Shown here: one piece after another, positions 1 through 6,158 of the stretch
How positions within the stretch are numbered: the first letter of the stretch is position 1
Layout of the letters: each line of letters opens with the position of its first letter
Assembly: GCA_955652545.1 (NCBI GenBank)
Contig: CATPCA010000001.1
Location: 1-6,710, forward strand
DNA length: 6,710 nucleotides
Reading direction: 5' to 3'
Origin: Candidatus Dormiibacterota bacterium
GTDB taxonomy: Bacteria > Chloroflexota > Dormibacteria > UBA8260
The notes under the pieces: model-generated
Told to the model about the DNA's origin: nothing
Seen by the model: only the letters and a program-made list of their open reading frames with translations
The model's database searches: none
Made by a program: the position numbers and the translations under genes

Positions 1-13
1 GGGATCGCGAGGT

Positions 14-1282
14 GTGACTTTCGCCCGCAGCGTGGGGGTGGGGGAGGCCCGCACTGTGGCCCTGGAACTGATCGACGACTTCAACAGCGTGTCCGATCCC
101 AGCGAGCTGGTGCGGCAGGTGCTGCTCCGCGCCGTTGTGGAAACGCGCTCGGACCGGGGCATCGTCTCGTGGATCGTGGGCGATGAGATGATCGTCGCCG
201 ACTGCTACGACCCTGCCGGCGAGATCGTGCCCGCGGGCAGCCACTGGACGCTGGCCCGGGAGCAGGTGACAGCCCTTGCCCTGGCCGGCGGCGGGGCGGA
301 GGCCGGGTCGTACCGGGACGTCGGGCTGGACGGGTTGAGCCCGGCCCTCGCCGAGACCTTCCGCGGGTTGCGACAGCTCCTGGTGGCGCCGGTACGGGTC
401 GGAGGCGAGGACGTCGCGGTGCTCTGCGTCAGCCGCCGCGGGAACGAGGACTACAGCGCCACCGACAGCCGGGTGCTCGAGGCTGTGGCCGCGGCCGGCG
501 CCCAGCCGCTGCGGGCCGCCCGGCTCGAGGAGCTGCTCCACGAGGCGCTGGCTGAGCTCAGCGACCTCGCCGCGCGTGCCCAGGCAGTCGAGGTGATCAA
601 GACGGACGTCCTCCGTCTTGCCTCGCACGAGCTGCGCAGTCCACTCACGGTGCTCAACGGCTACCTGTCGCTCGTCGAGGGCGGATTCTACGGCGAGATC
701 CCGGAGCCGCTTGCCGGCGTGATGAGGATCCTGCAGCGGCGAACCGCGGATATGAACTCGCTGGTCAACGACATGCTGGTCGCGGCGCGCCTCGAGGACC
801 GATCCGCCGAGGTGGAGCGCGAGGTCGCCGACCTGCGCCAGGTGCTCCGGACGGCCGTTGCCGAAGTGATGCCGCGCGCGTCCACGCAACACCGACTCGA
901 GCTGGACCTGCCTGACGATCCGGTGCTCGCCCGGGTGGACAAGGAACGCGTCGTGCTCGCTCTGCGCAACATCATCGACAACGCGGTCAAGTACTCGCCC
1001 ACCGGTGGCGACGTGGTGTGCACCATCGCCCGCGACGACGGTGTGGCCCATGTGCGGGTCGCCGACCATGGCATGGGCATCGCGATCGAGGACCGCGACA
1101 GGCTGTTCACGCGGTTCGGCCGGGTGCTGACCACGGCCAACTCACACATCCCGGGCATCGGGCTCGGGCTGTACTTCAGCCGCGAGGTGGCCCGCCGCCA
1201 TGGCGGTGACGTCTCCCTGGTCGACGGCAGCGAGCCGGGCACAACCTTCGAGCTGAGCCTGCCGATCGCCGACGAGGGCTGA
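14..1282 (+). CDS. GAF-domain sensor histidine kinase (cytoplasmic, HisKA/HATPase_c), 5' end uncertain
   Basis: Predicted to autophosphorylate a histidine from ATP and pass the phosphate to a response regulator, which is not in this window. Numbering from the GTG at 14 (422 aa), residues about 16-170 look like a GAF sensory domain and 170-195 a linker helix. The HisKA dimerisation helix carries the H-box around H205 (SHELRSPLTVLNGYL). The ATPase domain has an N-box with N319 and N323 (RNIIDNAVKYSP), a G1 box D351-H-G-M-G355, an F-box (LFTRFGR, about 364-370) and a G2 box G381-I-G-L-G385. All key catalytic residues are therefore present. No signal peptide or membrane segment is visible, so it should be a soluble sensor of an internal or diffusible signal; the ligand cannot be read from sequence. 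The frame stays open to the left edge. The GTG at 14 has no well-spaced ribosome site in view, while a GTG at 56 has a strong one, so the true protein may be 408 aa or extend upstream. It converges on treX with a 5-bp gap and shows no functional link to it. Confidence 0.9.
   Translation: MTFARSVGVGEARTVALELIDDFNSVSDPSELVRQVLLRAVVETRSDRGIVSWIVGDEMIVADCYDPAGEIVPAGSHWTLAREQVTALALAGGGAEAGSYRDVGLDGLSPALAETFRGLRQLLVAPVRVGGEDVAVLCVSRRGNEDYSATDSRVLEAVAAAGAQPLRAARLEELLHEALAELSDLAARAQAVEVIKTDVLRLASHELRSPLTVLNGYLSLVEGGFYGEIPEPLAGVMRILQRRTADMNSLVNDMLVAARLEDRSAEVEREVADLRQVLRTAVAEVMPRASTQHRLELDLPDDPVLARVDKERVVLALRNIIDNAVKYSPTGGDVVCTIARDDGVAHVRVADHGMGIAIEDRDRLFTRFGRVLTTANSHIPGIGLGLYFSREVARRHGGDVSLVDGSEPGTTFELSLPIADEG
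41..47 (+). promoter_or_regulatory. Candidate ribosome binding site favouring the GTG start at 56 of the histidine kinase
   Basis: GGGGAGG lies 8 nt before the in-frame GTG at 56 and is close to the Shine-Dalgarno consensus. Starting there gives a 408-residue kinase beginning M-A-L-E-L-I-D-D-F, just before the first GAF helix. The competing GTG codons at 14, 32 and 38 lack a comparable site at good distance. G-runs are common in such DNA, so this could be chance. Confidence 0.4.
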
Positions 1283-1295
1283 GCGGCTCAGACCC
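1276..1295. terminator. Short hairpin between convergent genes, possible bidirectional terminator
   Basis: CTGAG (1279-1283) and CTCAG (1287-1291) are perfect inverted arms around a 3-nt loop. The stem continues as GGG (1276-1278) against CCC (1293-1295) with one bulged A at 1292, giving 8 bp in total. The stop codon of the histidine kinase (TGA, 1280-1282) lies in one arm and that of treX (TCA on this strand, 1288-1290) in the other. No T-tract follows on either strand, so it is not a canonical intrinsic terminator. GC-rich actinobacteria are often thought to use such tail-less hairpins. It is the only candidate structure in the 5-bp gap. Confidence 0.4.
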
Positions 1296-3405
1296 GGCGC
1301 AGCACCAGCAGGGAACGTGCGGTGACATGCAACTGGTCGGACGCGTCGACGACCGGCACCGGGTCCTGCACGCCGGGCGCCGCGGTGTCGATCAGCACCT
1401 CCCAACGATCGCCCCAGCCGCTGGGCAGGTGCCACTCGATGTCCAGGTGGTGGGAGTGGAGGATGACGAGGAGGGTGTCACCCCGGATCTGGTGGCCGTC
1501 AGGGGTGTGGTCAGGGATCTCGTCGCCGTTGAGCAGCATTGCCAGCGACCGGCGTGACTGATCGTCCCACTCGTCCTCGCTCATCTCGCCGCCTCGGTCG
1601 TCGAGCCAGACAACGTCCTTGCGGCGCTGGCCCCGGCCCACCTGGCCGGCGAAGAACCGCTGTCGGTGCAGCACCGGCTGCTCGGCGCGCAGCGCGATCA
1701 GCCGCCGCGTGAAATCGAGCACGCCCTCATCGATGTGCCCCCAGTCGAGCCACGCGGTCTCGTTGTCCTGGCAGTACGCGTTGTTGTTGCCACCCTGGGT
1801 GCGGCCGATGTCGTCTCCGGCCACAAGCATCGGGCACCCCTGCGAGAGCAGGACGGTGGCGACCAGGTTGCGCTGCTGGCGGGCGCGCAGCGCGAGGATG
1901 TTTGCGTCGTCAGTATCGCCCTCGACGCCGCAGTTCCACGATCGGTTGTCGTCGGTGCCGTCGCGGTTGTCCTCGCCATTGGCCTCGTTGTGCTTGTCGT
2001 TGTAGGCGACGAGGTCGCGCAGTGTGAAGCCGTCGTGGGCGGTGACGAAGTTGATGCTGCTGAACGGGGAGCGACCATCGCGCTCGTAGAGGTCACTGCT
2101 GCCCGTGAGCCGGTAGGCGAGCTCACTGACCCCGGCCACCTGGGCGCGCCAGTAGTCGCGCACGCAGTCGCGGTACTTGCCATTCCACTCCGCCCAGCGC
2201 ACCGGGAAGTTGCCGACCTGGTATCCACCTTCGCCGACGTCCCACGGCTCGGCGATGAGCTTCACGTGAGCCAGTGTCGGGTCCTGGTGGATGATGTCGA
2301 AGAATGCGGAAAGGCGGTCGACATCGTAGAACTGGCGCGCCAGGGCCGAGGCGAGGTCGAACCTGAAGCCGTCGACGTGCATCTCGCTGACCCAGTAGCG
2401 CAGCGAGTCCATGATCATCTGCAGGGTCGCCGGTGAGCCGGCGTTGAGGCTGTTTCCCGTGCCGGTGACGTCGTAGTAGAAGCGCGGCTCGTCCTCGACG
2501 AGACGGTAGTACGAGCGGTTGTCGACACCACGGAAGCACAGCGTCGGGCCGAGCTCGTTGCCCTCCGCCGTATGGTTGTACACGACGTCGAGGATGACCT
2601 CGAGGCCGGCGGCGTGGAGCGCCTTGACCATCGCCTTGAACTCGCTGACCTGCTCGCCGTTGTGACCCGAGCTGGAGTACCGCGCCTCCGGAGAGAAGTA
2701 GCCGATGCTGTCGTATCCCCAGAAGTTGCGCAGACCGCGGTCAACGAGATGCTGTGGGTCGACGAAGTGGTGCACGGGCATGAGCTCGACGGACGTGATC
2801 CCGAGGCGGGTGAAGTGCTCGACGGCTGCGGGGTGCGCCAGGCCGGCGTAGGTTCCGCGCAACTCCTCAGGGATGTCCGGGCGGCGCATGGTGAACCCGC
2901 GTACGTGGGTCTCGTAGATGATCGTGTCGCTCCACGCGACGTCGGGGCGCCTCTCGCCGCGCCAGTCGAAGTCGCCGTCAACGACCACGCTGTGCGGCAT
3001 CTGCTCGGCGGAGTCCAGCGGGCTCATCTCCGCGTGGGTCTCGCCGATGACGTAGCCGTACACCTCGGGACCCCACTGAACTGATCCCGAGATCGCCCGC
3101 GCGTACGGGTCGAGCAGCAGCTTGTTGGGGTTGTGGCGCAGGCCGTGCTCGGGCTCGTAGGCGCCGTGCACCCTGTAGCCGTAGCGCATGCGCGGACCGA
3201 TGCGCGGTACAAAGCCGTGCCACACCAGGTCGGTCTGCTCACGCAGGTCGTAGGCCGCCAGCAGCGTGCCCTGTTCGTCGAGAAGGATCAGCTCGACGGC
3301 TTCCGCGTCCGCCGCATACAGCGCGAAGTTGGTGCCGTCCGCCGACACCGTGGCACCGAGCGGATACGAGCGGCCCGGCCACGCCCTGATGTTGCCGTCG
3401 GTCAC
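1288..3405 (-). CDS. treX: Glycogen debranching enzyme TreX/GlgX (GH13, isoamylase type)
   Basis: Hydrolyses alpha-1,6 branch linkages of glycogen or branched maltodextrins in the cytoplasm, freeing linear malto-oligosaccharides for TreY. The 705-aa length is normal for GlgX/TreX. An N-terminal CBM48/E-set domain (about residues 12-110, with PLGATVSADGTNFALYA) precedes the GH13 barrel. Conserved region I is D273-VVYNH. Region II is DGFRFD, with R348 and nucleophile D350. Region III is IAEPWD, with acid/base E386. Region IV is TAHDGF, with D458. The GlgX-type stretch NGEDNRDGTDDNRSWNCG is at about 476-493, and a beta C-terminal domain follows from about 600. All catalytic residues are intact. 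The GTG start at 3405-3403 overlaps the treY stop by four bases, and GGAG lies 8 nt upstream inside the treY C-terminal codons, so translation is probably coupled. Because it sits next to treY and treZ I call it treX; the same family in glg loci is called glgX, and a role in general glycogen breakdown is also possible. Confidence 0.96.
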   Translation of the reverse strand: MTDGNIRAWPGRSYPLGATVSADGTNFALYAADAEAVELILLDEQGTLLAAYDLREQTDLVWHGFVPRIGPRMRYGYRVHGAYEPEHGLRHNPNKLLLDPYARAISGSVQWGPEVYGYVIGETHAEMSPLDSAEQMPHSVVVDGDFDWRGERRPDVAWSDTIIYETHVRGFTMRRPDIPEELRGTYAGLAHPAAVEHFTRLGITSVELMPVHHFVDPQHLVDRGLRNFWGYDSIGYFSPEARYSSSGHNGEQVSEFKAMVKALHAAGLEVILDVVYNHTAEGNELGPTLCFRGVDNRSYYRLVEDEPRFYYDVTGTGNSLNAGSPATLQMIMDSLRYWVSEMHVDGFRFDLASALARQFYDVDRLSAFFDIIHQDPTLAHVKLIAEPWDVGEGGYQVGNFPVRWAEWNGKYRDCVRDYWRAQVAGVSELAYRLTGSSDLYERDGRSPFSSINFVTAHDGFTLRDLVAYNDKHNEANGEDNRDGTDDNRSWNCGVEGDTDDANILALRARQQRNLVATVLLSQGCPMLVAGDDIGRTQGGNNNAYCQDNETAWLDWGHIDEGVLDFTRRLIALRAEQPVLHRQRFFAGQVGRGQRRKDVVWLDDRGGEMSEDEWDDQSRRSLAMLLNGDEIPDHTPDGHQIRGDTLLVILHSHHLDIEWHLPSGWGDRWEVLIDTAAPGVQDPVPVVDASDQLHVTARSLLVLRRV

Positions 3406-3417
3406 GCGGTCCGCTCC
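3402..3417 (-). promoter_or_regulatory. GTGA stop/start overlap and internal ribosome binding site coupling treY to treX
   Basis: On the minus strand the treX start GTG (3405-3403) and the treY stop TGA (3404-3402) share bases in a GTGA tetranucleotide. A GGAG (3417-3414) inside the codons for the treY C-terminus sits 8 nt before the GTG. This arrangement supports termination-reinitiation coupling of the two enzymes and supports the GTG as the real treX start. Confidence 0.8.
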
Positions 3418-6065
3418 AGCAGGGCCACGGGGAAGGAAAGGAGCAGGTCGCCGACCCGCACCTCACCGCAGTGCTCGACACCGTCGCAGAGGTTTTCCCA
3501 GCGCCCCTCGGGCAGCGTGATCATGGTGGCCCCCCATCTGCCGCCGCGTCGCAGCGAGCGACGCTGCACCAACGAGATCACGCAGGCCGGGTCGCCTCGC
3601 GTGAAAGCGACCACATCATCGGCGAACTCACCCTGCGCCCACACAGGTGCGTACGGACCGCGCTCGTCGAAGGCGTCGGCTCGGCGGCGGCGCAGCGCAA
3701 GGGTGGTCGCGATGAGTCCGATCTTGGCGATTCCCGTGGTCGAGCCCTCGGGCCACGTTCGCGACAACGGCCTGGCTCGCGCCTCGTCGAGGAGGCGGCG
3801 GCGCAGCGCGTAGTCGACGGGGCGGCGGTTGTCGGGGTCGACCAGGCTGAAGTCCCACAGTTCGGTGCCCTGGTAGATGTCGGGCACGCCGGGCGAGGTG
3901 AGCTTCAGCAGAGTGGTCGACAGCGAGTTGATGCTGCCGTGCGGAGCCAGCGTCGCCACGAAGCCCTCGAGGTCCGCGACGAACCCTGGGTCGGCAAGCA
4001 CGGCGGCGGCAAAGGCGGCAAGGCCCCTGTCGTACGCGTCGTTGGGCTGCAGCCAGCTGGTGTGCTGCCTGGCCTCACGCGACGCCTTGCGCATGTAGTC
4101 GGTGACGCGCCCGGCGCGCAGCGGCCAGGCACCGACGAGCGTCTGGTAGAGCAGGTACTCCATGGCGCGATCAGGCCATTCGGCCTGGCGGTGCTTGTCG
4201 TTGAGTGCGTGCCATCGCTTCACCGCAGTGGCCCAGGCGTCGGGAATCTCGCTGAGCAGGTTGATACGCGCACGGACGTCCTCGCTGCGCTTGGTGTCGT
4301 GCGTCGAGGTGGCGAGCAGGGTGTGGGGTCGGCTTTCCTGAGTGCGTCGGTTGTGCTCGTGGAACTCCTGGCAGGTCACCCCGAAGTGCGCAGGCGAATC
4401 GCCAACCTCATTGAGCGAGGTGAGGACGAGGTGACGGTAGAAGGCGGTGTCCTCCACGCCCTTGGCCGTGGCGGCCGCGCAGAGCTGCTGCACGCGGACC
4501 AGGAAATCACGCTGTGTCGCCTGCATCGCCGACGTGTCGCTGGTGGCCACGTCCTCGGGCTCACCGAACACGAACAGGTCGGCGATGAAGTCGAGGAGAC
4601 GCCCGTCGATGTGCGGGTTGCCGTTCAGGGCCTCGGCAGCGGCGCCGCGCACGATGCCCGCGTCGACATCGGACGCGGTGCCTCGCGACGGGTCGACGTA
4701 GGTGCGGTAGACGGGCATCGCAGCGATGAGCTCGACGATCGCTTCGCTGAGCTCGCTGTGGGTGTGGTCGCGTTGTGCGGGGTACGCGTCGCAAATGGCG
4801 GCGAGCAGGCCGGTCAGTCGCTCGACGTCGCTGACCAGTAAGGTCTGGAGGACCTCGCGCTTGCCTTCACGTGCGCAGGGGGTGAAGTCGGAGCCGTTGC
4901 CGGTGAACTCTGCGTGCAGGGCCTCGAGTGGCGCGCGGCCGTCGGGGTCGACGAACAGCCCGTTGGCGATGGCCAGGAAGTCGTAGCCGCTGGTGCCGTC
5001 GAGCGCCCACGGAGGTGGCTGCTCACCGCGTGCCAGGATCTTCTCGGCAAGCAGCCAGGTCTGCGGTGGCATCGTCTCGCGCAGTCGCGCCGCGTACTCG
5101 AGCGGCCGGCGCAGCCCGTCGATGTGGTCGACGCGCACGCCATCGGCGTCACCGCGCCGGACCAGCTCAGCGATCAACGCGGTGCTCTCCGCGAACACCT
5201 CCGGGTCCTCGATACGCAATGCGACGAGCGTGTTGATGTCGAAGAAGCGCCGGTAATTCACCTCCTCGACGGCGGTCTGCCAGCGGGCGAGGCGATAGTG
5301 CTGCTCATTGAGGAGGTGATCGAGCTCCGCAACATCGCTGCTGCAAGCGGCCAGCGTGCTGTCGACTTCGGCAGCCATGAGCTCATCGGTGAGGAGAGCG
5401 GCCAGGGTCTGGCGGAGATCGGCCCGTTGGTCGAAACGAGCCCGGCGCGTCGCCGCGTCGTCGCCGGTGGGAAGTGAGCCGACGCGCTGTCGCCAGGAGG
5501 CCACAGCCGCAGAGGGGTGCTCGGCGAGCAGCTCTGCGAGGCTCTCCAGCGACAGAGGAAAACGGTGCTCGGCGTACGCGACGAGCAGGTCACCTCCCTC
5601 GCGCACCAGCGAGATCTCGCCGTCCTCGAGCACGCGGCCGACCTGGTCGGCGAGCAGCGGGAGCAGGACGCGGTGCCGGAGTCGTGGCTCGTCTGCCTCC
5701 CAGTCGATGTCGAAGAACCGTGCGTATGGCGACGACATCCCGTCGGCGAGCACGTCCCACCACCAGCGATTGCCACGGTCGGCAACCGACATGTGGTTGG
5801 GCACGATGTCGAGCAGCTGGGCGAGGTCGTGGTCGTGGAGCGCCTGGGTGAGACGCCGATGGGCGTCGCGGCCACCGAGCTCATCGCTGACGCGCGTCGG
5901 ATCGACCACGTCGTAGCCATGCGTGCTGCCCTGCGCTGCCTGCAGGTACGGCGAGCAGTACAGGTGGCTGACACCGAGAGCGGCGAAGTAGTCGGCCTGC
6001 GCAGATGCCTCCGCGAAACCGAACTCCCTGCGCAGCTGGACGCGATACGTGGCCCGTCGCGGCAT
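3402..6065 (-). CDS. treY: Malto-oligosyltrehalose synthase TreY (GH13 intramolecular transglucosylase)
   Basis: Converts the alpha-1,4 linkage at the reducing end of a malto-oligosaccharide into an alpha,alpha-1,1 linkage, making malto-oligosyl-trehalose, the substrate of TreZ. The N-terminus TYRVQL...F is typical of the family, followed by GVSHLYCSPYLQAAQGSTHGYDV (about 31-53). GH13 region I is D86-IVPNH, region II GVRVDHIDG with nucleophile D313, region III LLAEKI with E341, and region IV STHDTKRSEDVRAR with D590. The TreY hallmark PGVPDIYQGTELWDFSLVDPDNRRPVDY is at about 725-752. All catalytic residues are intact. At 887 aa it is longer than the roughly 720-775 aa of well-studied archaeal, Arthrobacter and mycobacterial enzymes; the extra length appears to lie mainly between the EHRFPL (about 166-171) and HYRLARW (about 256-262) segments. 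The ATG at 6065 is the first ATG, GTG or TTG start after the upstream in-frame stop at 6122-6120. Its only ribosome site is a weak AGG buried in a hairpin. It is the first gene of a treY-treX operon and is divergent from treZ. Confidence 0.97.
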   Translation of the reverse strand: MPRRATYRVQLRREFGFAEASAQADYFAALGVSHLYCSPYLQAAQGSTHGYDVVDPTRVSDELGGRDAHRRLTQALHDHDLAQLLDIVPNHMSVADRGNRWWWDVLADGMSSPYARFFDIDWEADEPRLRHRVLLPLLADQVGRVLEDGEISLVREGGDLLVAYAEHRFPLSLESLAELLAEHPSAAVASWRQRVGSLPTGDDAATRRARFDQRADLRQTLAALLTDELMAAEVDSTLAACSSDVAELDHLLNEQHYRLARWQTAVEEVNYRRFFDINTLVALRIEDPEVFAESTALIAELVRRGDADGVRVDHIDGLRRPLEYAARLRETMPPQTWLLAEKILARGEQPPPWALDGTSGYDFLAIANGLFVDPDGRAPLEALHAEFTGNGSDFTPCAREGKREVLQTLLVSDVERLTGLLAAICDAYPAQRDHTHSELSEAIVELIAAMPVYRTYVDPSRGTASDVDAGIVRGAAAEALNGNPHIDGRLLDFIADLFVFGEPEDVATSDTSAMQATQRDFLVRVQQLCAAATAKGVEDTAFYRHLVLTSLNEVGDSPAHFGVTCQEFHEHNRRTQESRPHTLLATSTHDTKRSEDVRARINLLSEIPDAWATAVKRWHALNDKHRQAEWPDRAMEYLLYQTLVGAWPLRAGRVTDYMRKASREARQHTSWLQPNDAYDRGLAAFAAAVLADPGFVADLEGFVATLAPHGSINSLSTTLLKLTSPGVPDIYQGTELWDFSLVDPDNRRPVDYALRRRLLDEARARPLSRTWPEGSTTGIAKIGLIATTLALRRRRADAFDERGPYAPVWAQGEFADDVVAFTRGDPACVISLVQRRSLRRGGRWGATMITLPEGRWENLCDGVEHCGEVRVGDLLLSFPVALLERTA

Positions 6066-6088
6066 CAGCCGGCCTGGGGGGCCGGCTG
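6066..6088 (-). promoter_or_regulatory. Perfect 9-bp inverted repeat abutting the treY start codon
   Basis: CAGCCGGCC (6066-6074) and GGCCGGCTG (6080-6088) are exact reverse complements separated by 5 nt. In the treY mRNA this is a very stable hairpin with loop CCCCA whose 3' arm ends on the base directly before the AUG. The only weak Shine-Dalgarno candidate, AGG at 6075-6073, 7 nt before the AUG, lies at the loop/arm junction and would be masked. It could reduce translation of treY, and through coupling treX, or be a protein-binding operator. No T-run follows on either strand, so a terminator role is unlikely. Confidence 0.6.
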
Positions 6089-6090
6089 GT

Positions 6091-6115
6091 TCACGGCAGT
6101 CACAATCACTGTCAC
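6091..6115. repeat. TCAC tandem half-site cluster, candidate operator
   Basis: TCAC occurs at 6091-6094, 6100-6103, 6106-6109 and 6112-6115 on the + strand (GTGA on the minus strand). The last three copies repeat exactly every 6 bp, and the copies at 6100 and 6112 are 12 bp apart, near one helical turn. A weak inverted pair CAGT/ACTG (6097-6100 and 6108-6111) overlaps it. Such short spaced repeats in a divergent promoter can be binding sites for a regulator. No specific regulator can be named, and the motif is short enough to arise by chance. Confidence 0.3.
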
Positions 6116-6145
6116 CCTTTCATCCCGTCAGTGGTGGAATTATGC

Positions 6146-6151
6146 AGGGGA
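6146..6151 (+). promoter_or_regulatory. Ribosome binding site of treZ
   Basis: AGGGGA sits 7 nt before the GTG at 6159. It is the best Shine-Dalgarno-like stretch in the intergenic region. No other in-frame ATG, GTG or TTG lies between 6078 and the GTG, so it fixes the treZ start. Confidence 0.7.
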
Positions 6152-6158
6152 CCTCCCG

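Larger units (their letters stand above)
6066..6158. promoter_or_regulatory. Divergent treY/treZ intergenic control region
   Basis: These 93 bp separate the divergent start codons of treY (minus) and treZ (plus), so promoters in both directions must lie here or in the adjacent coding ends unless there is distant read-through. It is locally richer in A and T than the flanking genes around 6101-6145. On the minus strand a CATAAT at 6144-6139 fits a -10 element, but no convincing -35 element is found 16-18 bp upstream. No confident + strand promoter pair is visible. The region also holds the treY-proximal hairpin, a TCAC repeat cluster and the treZ ribosome site. Confidence 0.6.

Noticed and set aside
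688..1242. Open frame of 184 codons on the minus strand inside the histidine kinase
   Set aside because: It is antisense to the kinase core motifs and its translation is rich in Ser, Arg and Thr, typical of a shadow frame.
14..1282. The histidine kinase as a regulator of the trehalose genes
   Set aside because: It is convergent rather than co-transcribed with treYX, no response regulator is present in the window, and GAF kinases are widespread. Adjacency alone is not evidence.
1666..2436. Open frame of 256 codons on the plus strand inside treX
   Set aside because: It is antisense to the catalytic domain of treX, has no recognisable motif, and its translation is repetitive in V, A and E. It is a compositional shadow.
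3471..4841. Long open frame of 456 codons on the plus strand inside treY
   Set aside because: It lies entirely antisense to treY, which has every family motif. Its translation is low-complexity, rich in V, G, R and A, and shows no domain. Long antisense frames are expected in GC-rich DNA, where stop codons are rare.
6066..6088. The 9-bp inverted repeat as an intrinsic terminator
   Set aside because: It has no T-tract on either strand and lies directly upstream of the treY start in a divergent promoter region, where no transcript is expected to end.
6139..6144. CATAAT on the minus strand as a treY -10 promoter element
   Set aside because: It matches five of six consensus bases, but no acceptable -35 hexamer is found at 16-18 bp, so it is only mentioned within the control region and not called as a promoter.
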